Source: Larix sibirica (lineage: Eukaryota > Streptophyta > Pinopsida > Pinales > Pinaceae). From it: a stretch of DNA of 15,048 nucleotides. The position numbers and the translations under genes are program-made. The DNA is taken from positions 1 to 15,048 of the forward strand of contig NWUY0300045111.1 in assembly GCA_004151065.3 (NCBI GenBank). Direction: 5' to 3'. Every line of letters begins with the position of its first letter. Within the stretch, counting starts at the first letter, position 1. Below are positions 10,060 through 15,048 of the stretch, piece after piece. The notes below the pieces were generated by a model. That model saw only the letters and a program-made list of their open reading frames with translations, searched no databases and was not told the DNA's origin.

Positions 10060-10314
10060 GTAAGTTACCTTCACCTATGTTTTTTTGATGTTATGCTCTA
10101 GGTTGCTTTTTCTAAGAAAAATCCGGGTTAAGGATTTCAACTTGGCAGAATAGTGCAATTTCAGCAGTATGAAGGAAATGGTGTTTNGTAAGTTACCTTC
10201 ACCTATGTTTTTTTGATGTTATCCTCTGGGTTGCTTTTTCTAAGAAAAATCTGGGTTAAGGATTTCAACTTGGCAGATTAGTGCAATTTTAGCAGTATGA
10301 AGGAAATGGTGTTT
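10060..10314. repeat. 128-bp duplication with an N at the junction
   Basis: The 127-nt unit starting GTAAGTTACCTTCACCTATG occurs at 10060-10186 and again at 10188-10314, separated by the single N at 10187. I count five substitutions (about 96% identity). This is much less diverged than the other duplications in the window. The N exactly at the junction raises the possibility that two overlapping contig ends or alleles were placed in tandem by the assembler. It lies in the RPT6 intron. Confidence 0.9.
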
Positions 10315-10513
10315 ACTGGATGTATGATCAATTATAGTCTATTCAGATTCCAATAAATGATTCATATTGATATTGGATCTAACTTGTTTCTTATTTTTTA
10401 AAGTAATATACCTAATGAAAGGAATAACAAGAGCTACTGTAAAAGTATTGAAAGATTACATTTTTCAAACTGGTAACGGACTTGATAATGAGTTCTGTTT
10501 TTGTTCTCTGCAG

Positions 10514-10738
10514 GTCCATCCTGAAGGGAAGTATGTAGTTGATGTAGACAAGAATATTGACATAACAAAAATCACACCTTCTACAAGAGTAGCTCTTTGT
10601 AATGATAGCTACGTGCTTCACTTGATTTTGCCTAGCAAAGTAGATCCATTGGTCAACCTGATGAAGGTGGAGAAAGTGACAGATTCTACATATGACATGA
10701 TTGGAGGTCTTGACCAACAAATTAAGGAAAGCAAAGAG
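10514..10738 (+). pseudogene. RPT6: RPT6 exon relic, part 2 (75 codons)
   Basis: The acceptor TTGTTCTCTGCAG precedes GTC and the GTACAC donor follows GAG at 10738. The 225-nt exon is fully open and begins [19 protein letters not shown]. It then carries [32 protein letters not shown] and [15 protein letters not shown]. Its length matches the plant RPT6 segment exactly, with no indel. Differences from the typical sequence include R to C in RVALRNDSY (consistent with CGT to TGT), P to T in KVPDSTYD and I to S in IKEIKE. This region leads from the OB-fold-like domain to the start of the AAA+ domain. On its own it would look functional; only the neighbouring exons show that the gene is dead. Confidence 0.93.
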
Positions 10739-10789
10739 GTACACTATTTTCCCAACAGATTAAGGAAATCAAAGAGGTATACTATTTTC
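10714..10789 (+). repeat. 38-bp duplication covering an RPT6 splice donor
   Basis: The end of the 75-codon exon and its donor are duplicated: 10714-10751 and 10752-10789 differ at only three positions. Each copy contains ATTAAGGAAA-CAAAGAG followed by GTACAC or GTATAC. Copy 2 has ATC where copy 1 has AGC, so copy 2 keeps the expected QQIKEIKE while copy 1 gives QQIKESKE. Using the second donor would add 38 nt and shift the frame. Confidence 0.92.
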
Positions 10790-11177
10790 ATTGCATTTGA
10801 AAGGCTATGCAATTAATGAAAGCATTCTTGAAATCAACTTGTCAAATTCAATAGCCATAGTTGTTAAAAATATAAGTTTTTTTTCCTTGCATATACATCC
10901 ATCTTGTAGTGGGGTTGATTTTCTATGTTGATTATCTAATCTTTAGATAATTTAGTGTTTCATATTTATGATTTTTCTGGCTATGAATTTTTACAGCTAA
11001 GGAATCTTTTTTACTAGTAGTAGTAGGGAATTACACTTTCTTTTGTACATTCAATTGTTCCTGCTTTTGTAAGATGTGAATGTTCAAGACCATTGCTTAT
11101 CTCAACTTTACAAACTGTTTCCAAAAGATACTGTCTAGTAGGTTTTGACATGCTATTCAATTTTATTTCATTTGCAG

Positions 11178-11249
11178 GTTATTGAGGAAATGCAAAATAC
11201 AAAACGTCTATGTAAAAGTGTCAGGCTGAAAAGCATTCTAGACAAATAG
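11178..11249 (+). pseudogene. RPT6: RPT6 exon relic, part 3 (destroyed after VIE)
   Basis: The acceptor TTTCATTTGCAG is followed by GTT ATT GAG, giving VIE. This is the expected start of the RPT6 segment VIELPIKHPELFESLG. After these three codons the sequence no longer matches: it reads EMQNTKRLCK and reaches a TAG at 11247-11249. About 18 family codons up to the GVLLYG block are therefore replaced or lost. Only the acceptor and first nine bases are assignable; the rest is included to show the stop. Confidence 0.6.
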
Positions 11250-11388
11250 TTTCTGAACAAGCATATTTACATCTTTAATGTGAAGCTTCTAAATAATGTC
11301 CACCTCCCATGAATTACTTGTTATCTTCTTATGCAATATTTACACATTTCAGAAATTTAGTAATGTGGTTTTCATTTGTTTGTTCAAG

Positions 11389-11555
11389 GGTGTTCTGTTG
11401 TATGGGCCTCCTGGTACTGGAAAGACATTGCTGGCCAGGGCAGGTGCTCATCACACAGACTGCACTTTTATCGGAGTTTCAGGTTCTGAATTGGTTCAAA
11501 AGTACATAGGAGAAGGATCAAGGATGGTTCGTGAGATTTTTGTTATGGTGGCAAG
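11389..11555 (+). pseudogene. RPT6: RPT6 exon relic, part 4 (Walker A exon)
   Basis: TTGTTCAAG precedes GGT at 11389 and the exon ends GCAAG before GTACTA, leaving a split arginine codon as expected in AR|EHAPS. The translation starts [17 protein letters not shown]. The intact Walker A motif GPPGTGKT lies at 11404-11427, followed by [17 protein letters not shown] and [12 protein letters not shown]. Deviations from plant RPT6 are V to G in ARAVAHH, R to G in FIRVSG, L to I in RELF, and an extra valine codon in FVM-V-AR. No Walker B exon can be found in the remaining 3.5 kb, so the gene ends here. Confidence 0.93.
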
Positions 11556-12080
11556 GTACTACTGCACTGCCATATTAATTATTTGAGATCTGTACTTTAT
11601 TGACTCATTAATCATTTTGGATTTAGGTATTTTGTTTTTTGTTTTGGAAATGCACCCCCTTTAATATATAGAACATTAGAGTTTTTCTTGTTTAGTAGAT
11701 TCAATTATTTTTATGGTGGGTGTTTTACAATTATAGGCTTCATAATTGTTTATAATTCCAGTTTGCAAGCGGAGGGAAGCACTAAACATAAGATACATGC
11801 CCATTGTATATTGGGTTGGTTTTTATGACTCGATTTACTAGAAAATATTAAAATTTTAATGAAAAAATATATTTTAGACTCCAAACCATGATTTGAAATC
11901 ATTAGAGACAAAATATGGGAAGTAAGCTCATGTATATACCATGTAAGGGTGAATATATCAAAATGGCACGCGTGCAATATATATCTGAGACAAAATACTT
12001 TATCAATAATGGGATTCTAAATGGTCTCCAAGTCACAAAAACAACATGCATGATGATACAAGCTACTAGCCCATTATATA
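11556..12080. other. No recognisable feature
   Basis: This stretch follows the last RPT6 piece and precedes the minus-strand relic. It is A+T-rich. The open frames of 60-99 codons near 11750-12214 lack motifs and overlap the relic in other frames. The only small structure is the perfect 10-bp palindrome GCACGCGTGC at about 11966. Confidence 0.5.
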
Positions 12081-12234
12081 TCATTGATCAACATGATCAA
12101 TATCAAACTCATCACCATTGCGTGAAATGGGATCCTCCTCATGAACTATATGATCTAGCTTGGAGTCCTCAGACTTGTCAAACTACTCAACAACACCGGC
12201 AACTACAACTGTAGTACTAGTAGAAACATGGACT

Positions 12235-12315
12235 GCACAGCTAATGTTTGCCATGCTTGGAGCTACATTTACTCCTATAACCAGTGCCTACCATGCTTTG
12301 TGCTACACCTTCTCC
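12235..12315 (-). repeat. 40-bp tandem duplication in the minus-strand relic
   Basis: On the minus strand TAGGAGAAGGTGTAGCAC followed by AAAGCATGG is repeated 40 bp later as TAGGAGTAAATGTAGCTC and CAAGCATGG. Because 40 is not a multiple of three, the duplication moves the reading frame. Coding-like sequence resumes in the shifted frame as GVNVAPSMANIS. Confidence 0.7.
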
Positions 12316-12361
12316 TACTAGTGGATTCATATCCAAATCAATCCAAACCAAGTCATCAATA

Positions 12362-12460
12362 TCATAATCAGGGTCAAACTTTATTGGGTAAGGATCCTCT
12401 ACCCTTTTTGACATAATCTGGGTCATACTTTGTTGGGTAAGTCTCCTCTACCCATTCTGA
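12362..12460 (-). repeat. 49-bp tandem duplication in the minus-strand relic
   Basis: On the minus strand the unit starting TCAGAATGGGTAGAGGAGAC (12460) recurs as TCAAAAAGGGTAGAGGATCC (12411). Each continues with TTACCCAA-AAAGT-TGACCC and GATTATG. Copy 1 reads EWVEETYPTKYDPDY and copy 2, in another frame, KRVEDPYPIKFDPDY. The 49-bp period (one more than a multiple of three) explains the frame change. Confidence 0.85.
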
Positions 12461-12561
12461 CGTTGGATCAATATCATACAACACAATTGGATATTTATTG
12501 AGACTTTTGTCCACACTATGATAATCTCTTATGGGATTTTGTGTCTCTAAAATTTGATCTT

Positions 12562-12690
12562 TGGTCAGCCCTTACAGAACATTGTCTTGCAGTTTTTGTA
12601 GATCTATAATGTGACCCATGCAAGGCCACATCCATATTGCAATATATTTGTGCAGCTCTTGTAGTTCTACAATCCAACCCCTGCAGGGCT
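12562..12690 (-). repeat. 62-63-bp tandem duplication in the minus-strand relic
   Basis: Minus-strand copies starting CCTGCAGGGG (12687) and CCTTGCATGG (12625) both continue through TAGAACTACAAGAGCTGCA or TAGATCTACAAAAACTGCA. At protein level PCRGWIVELQEL parallels PCMGHIIDLQKL. The period is close to 21 codons, so this one keeps the reading frame. Confidence 0.6.
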
Positions 12691-13441
12691 GCAACTTTGT
12701 GCCCTTCTAATAAAGACTTCTCTCTGTGGATCTTTTACTGTGGGCCTCCATTGACCTTGCAAATTCTTGTTTGCATATCTTACTCAAATCATACACTAAA
12801 AAGACAACTTTTTTAGACATTGGAAACACCACCTTGTAAAACTTTTTTCTTAAAGTTATGTAGTGTACCATGTCTAGTCATCATCAAGCTCAGCCAAACC
12901 AAAAATTATGGTGGCAAAGGTGCAAAGTAAGTCCAAGTGATATATTGGGTCCTTATTACTTAACTCTGGCAGGAGATCAAGAGATGTGCCCATCAATGTT
13001 ACAAAACTTAGCATTGGCAACAAACTAGCAGGGGTTGTAAACTCGAGAAATTTTAGCAAAATTGGTAAAACTTGGCAAGCATAAACTTAGACCTGAAAAA
13101 CTTCAAAAACCTCAGAAAACTCTAACCAGAGAAAACTCAAAAATCTCTGACCTGAAAAACTTCGAGTTTCCAAATGCAGAATTCTTCTCCTTCAAATGTA
13201 TGATAATCCTTCTTCAATTTTGTGATATGCTTTAGATGGATCCTCCATTTTATGTATCTTATTTAATATTTTTTGTACCATGTTACAATTTTTTAATTAT
13301 TAAATCTTAGGTAATCAGTTTTCTGGTCCCATTGGCTATTAATTTGGTCAATGGAAGGCCCTACTGCAATTTAACAACATTCTCAATATTCCACACCAAT
13401 ATATAATAAAATTTTAAGTTGACAATTTATATTTTGTAGGG

Positions 13442-13603
13442 TTAACTTCACCATTCTTTAGGTTCATGTGTCATAAAACATTCTAGTACAATTCAAACAA
13501 GGAATATCCCATATTGTATCAGCTAATTCGCCATTCCTTGGGTTGATGTATCTCATAAAAAATTATAGTAGAATTAAGAGCAGAAATCTTCTATATAGTA
13601 TCT
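13442..13603. repeat. 80-bp tandem duplication
   Basis: CCATTCTTTAGGTTCATGTG at 13451 corresponds to CCATTCCTTGGGTTGATGTA at 13531. Both continue with CATAAAA, T-TAGTA-AATT and AT-T-GTATC. The period is about 80 bp and divergence is substantial (roughly a quarter of positions), so this is an old duplication. Confidence 0.75.
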
Positions 13604-13867
13604 ACCCATAAAAAAGGGGAAAGGAATGTATAAATGATTTTCAAGTACCATAATTCTACAGTCCAAATTTTTCATCAAGTTAAACAAAGCATTTTTAAAA
13701 ATGCCCCATTCTAATACAAGAAAGAAATCAGGAAGACTTCTCAAATGGTTGGGAGTATTTGGGATAGGAATAGTATAGGATTTTACCTTTGATGGCCCCC
13801 CACAAAGACTTCCACAGTATTTTAATGTTTGATTATTTTGCATTTAACATTTTATCATAATGTTCAA

Positions 13868-14205
13868 ATAGGGAGCAGAATAGATCCTGCACCAACTCCC
13901 ATAAGGATTTTTTCTATGGTTTCAAATTTCTGTACATACATAAAATACACAGAATTTTAAAATGATGGATCAAACGCAAAAAATATACATTGTAAGAAAA
14001 GATAAGAAGGATTATATTAACATCACAAGACCAAAGTAGTCTATGGGATGGAGAGTTACATCTGTAATAGAAAGTAGAATAGATCATGCACCTCTATAGT
14101 TTCAAACTTTCGTACATACACAAAATATACAGAATTTGAAAATGATGGGTCAAACAAAACCAAAATGTCTATGGGACAAAGAGTCACATCTGTAATAGGA
14201 TATGG
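13868..14205. repeat. 180-bp tandem duplication, second copy shortened
   Basis: AGCAGAATAGATCCTGCACC near 13874 matches AGTAGAATAGATCATGCACC near 14072. GTACATACATAAAATACACA at 13932 matches GTACATACACAAAATATACA at 14112, a period of 180. CTATGGGATGGAGAGTTACATCTGTAATAG at 14041 matches a block at 14169, a period of only 128. About 50 bp have therefore been lost from copy 2 or inserted in copy 1. Confidence 0.85.
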
Positions 14206-14380
14206 CTTGTCAAAGGTGAAACAAAAAAGTGTTTCCAAGTCAGAAGTTATATTTGATTATTGTTTTGCATATAACTATTGGCCCCAAGTTGATTATTTCA
14301 TGAATCATAACACAGCCAATGGGGTGAGTGTGTCAATGTTCTTTGAAGATCACTGTGCAAGTCTAGAGAGTTGACCTAGA

Positions 14381-14980
14381 TGTTGTCAGCTCAACTTCTA
14401 GATGAAAGCACCCTCTTTGGCTCCTTCGTTCTGGTCCCAACATCCCCAACAAAGTGGAGGTCAACAAAAACACAGAGCTGCCAAGGCCATAAGGGAGTGC
14501 TAAGAGCACAGTCAGAGTTGGCCTCAAATCCCTCCAAACGGGCCTCTGAATGATAAGTTCCCTGCATGGATGGGAGGTTGATGCACATAATCGCAAGCCT
14601 CCAATCAATGCATGGAATCAATCATCGACTCCATAGTACGTTTTGAAACTGTCTCCTAGACATCATTCTCCTTCATTACGGAATGATGGTATCTTGCCTA
14701 CTTGATCTTCAATTGGAAGGTTCTGATAGTTTTGTGACTCCGTTATAGAATGGAAGACACTAGTGCAACATAAGTAGGAAACTTTTAAGGGGGATGACAC
14801 ATTGGAAAATAAATATTTGGCCCTCCTACTTTCTTGCACATCTTGTAATGTGTGTAATCCATCTCAACTTTATCATTGTATTGGTACGTATATAGATCTC
14901 AATAAATTCATTGGAACCAGGTTGATACAATAACTTCAATAACTTAAAAAACAACAAGGAGTTCTAGTGTTGCTACAACA
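14381..14980 (-). mobile_element. 3' LTR of a retrotransposon (600 bp)
   Basis: On + the block starts TGTTGTCAGC and ends GCTACAACA, giving 6-bp inverted termini TGTTGT/ACAACA and a length of exactly 600 bp. The outer right neighbour is a C-rich tract which on the minus strand is the polypurine tract TCTAGGGGGGGA leading into TGTTGTAGCAACAC. This fixes the orientation as minus and the block as the 3' LTR. The left flank (14376-14380, CTAGA) is the candidate target-site duplication; its partner lies outside the window. TGTTG...CAACA ends are common in plant Ty1/copia elements, but the superfamily cannot be proven without the internal genes. Open frames inside it are not genes. Confidence 0.8.
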
Positions 14981-14992
14981 TCCCCCCCTAGA
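14981..14992 (-). mobile_element. Polypurine tract of the LTR retrotransposon
   Basis: The minus strand reads TCTAGGGGGGGA directly before the TG of the LTR. This is the standard primer site for plus-strand DNA synthesis in LTR retrotransposons. No tRNA primer-binding site is present at this LTR edge, which excludes the opposite orientation. Confidence 0.8.
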
Positions 14993-15048
14993 TTTTTTGA
15001 AAAAATATTGGGGTCCCTCCTTTGTTTTTAAGGAAAAGTTTCCCTAAG
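14993..15048 (-). mobile_element. Internal region of the LTR retrotransposon, cut by window edge
   Basis: These 56 bases lie inside the element, just upstream of its polypurine tract. They are A- and T-rich and non-coding, as is usual between the pol stop and the 3' LTR. Gag-pol and the 5' LTR should lie further right. Confidence 0.6.

Larger units (their letters stand above)
9170..11555 (+). pseudogene. RPT6: Truncated RPT6 (26S proteasome regulatory subunit 8) pseudogene
   Basis: RPT6 is one of six AAA+ ATPases in the base ring of the 19S regulatory particle, which unfolds ubiquitinated substrates and feeds them to the 20S core. Exon pieces lie at 9195-9221, 10514-10738, 11178-11186 and 11389-11555, all on + and in the order of plant RPT6. 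They cover roughly the OB-fold-like region through Walker A. The N-terminal coiled coil, Walker B (the DEID-type motif), the arginine fingers and the C-terminus are missing. Decay signs are loss of the exon between VIE and GVLLYG, an extra valine in FVM-V-AR, substitutions of conserved residues, and a duplicated splice donor. Introns are kept, so the copy arose from genomic DNA. It cannot encode a working ATPase. The family call is very firm. Confidence 0.93.
12081..13192 (-). pseudogene. Decayed coding region, unidentified, transposon-like
   Basis: On the minus strand coding-like sequence can be followed across shifted frames. From about 13192 to 12874 it includes ACQVLPILLKFLEF, MLSFVTLMGTSLDLLPEL and ATIIFGLAELDDD, with a TAA at 13089-13087 and a TAG at 12876. 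From 12877 the frame continues with LDMVHYITLRKKFYK, PMSKKVVFLVYDLSKICK, VELQELHKYIAIWMWP, TQNPIRDYHSVDKSLNKYP and IDPTSEWVEETYPTKYDPDY. That part is broken by TAG at 12709 and TAA at 12574. Further segments give KFDPDYDIDDLVWIDLD and, in another frame, an acidic end (SEDSKLDHIVHEEDP, DEFDIDHVDQ) closing at TGA 12083-12081. I do not recognise the protein. A transposase or gag-like origin is a guess from the setting and the acidic tail. Confidence 0.5.
13193..14375. other. Non-coding stretch with two tandem duplications
   Basis: No gene is recognisable between the minus-strand relic and the LTR. The stretch is dominated by an 80-bp duplication and a partial 180-bp duplication, annotated separately. 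Open frames at 13574-13843 (-), 14056-14238 (-) and 14165-14374 (+) overlap these repeats and carry no motif. Next to the relic, GAAGTTTTTCAGGTC occurs twice on the minus strand (near 13150 and 13090). Confidence 0.5.

Noticed and set aside
10367-10816. A 149-codon open frame taken as a stand-alone gene
   Set aside because: Its middle is the RPT6 exon at 10514-10738. The N-terminal part is intron and the C-terminal part is the duplicated donor and intron read through.
11966-11975. GCACGCGTGC palindrome as a possible regulatory site
   Set aside because: A single 10-bp palindrome with no gene beside it and no second copy gives no functional support.
14363-14621. Two overlapping minus-strand open frames of 76-81 codons
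   Set aside because: They lie almost entirely inside the 600-bp LTR and have no protein similarity I can recognise. LTRs often carry chance open frames.
14793-14800. AAGGGGGA before TGACACATTGG, read as a + strand polypurine tract and LTR start
   Set aside because: It lies inside the better supported 600-bp LTR, and no CA terminus with matching inverted bases follows at a suitable distance.
14968-14980. TGTTGCTACAACA, a 13-bp palindrome that could be an LTR-LTR junction or a hairpin
   Set aside because: It is explained by the LTR end plus chance. The adjacent polypurine tract shows that only one LTR is present here.
1-15048. CRISPR array, prokaryotic operon, tRNA or rRNA gene
   Set aside because: No regularly spaced short repeats, no ribosome-binding sites before tightly packed frames, and no cloverleaf or rRNA core sequence could be found.

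Overview
This window looks like intergenic or gene-poor DNA from a seed plant with a large genome, most likely a gymnosperm such as a conifer. The evidence is a strongly A+T-rich base composition, spliced plant-type gene fragments, an LTR of exactly 600 bp with 6-bp inverted ends, and very little intact coding sequence. The clade is an inference. No complete functional gene, tRNA, rRNA, CRISPR array or bacterial-type operon is visible.

Layout. Bases 1-5270 are mostly unassignable, with two exon-like blocks (72-132 and 1865-1936), one copy of a dispersed repeat (2351-2476) and a 72-bp tandem duplication (about 4012-4155). At 5271-5353 there is a single exon of a KH-type RNA-binding protein with splice signals and two in-frame stops. 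Bases 5354-8072 hold more repeats: a 41-43-bp duplication, a possible LTR/polypurine junction near 6719, the second dispersed-repeat copy next to a single N at 7054, and tandem duplications of 110 and about 181 bp. Bases 8073-8159 form a good-looking 87-nt exon of unknown family.

From about 9170 to 11555 lies a decayed, intron-containing fragment of the 26S proteasome ATPase subunit RPT6 (regulatory subunit 8), on the + strand. It has a short piece of one exon, a full 75-codon exon, an acceptor followed by a destroyed exon, and the Walker A exon. The Walker B exon and everything after it are absent. Because introns remain, this is a DNA-level gene fragment and not a processed retrocopy.

On the minus strand, 13192-12081 carries a decayed coding region that can be followed through three frames with stops. 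Its frame changes are largely explained by small internal tandem duplications. The right end (14381-15048) is the 3' LTR, polypurine tract and start of the internal region of an LTR retrotransposon on the minus strand; its body lies outside the window.

The most striking window-wide property is at least twelve independent, diverged tandem duplications with periods from 38 to about 182 bp. One duplicates an RPT6 splice donor, and two break the reading frame of the minus-strand element. I see no convincing new biological system. The gene fragments do not appear to work together; this is decaying sequence in which local duplication has been an important mutational force.
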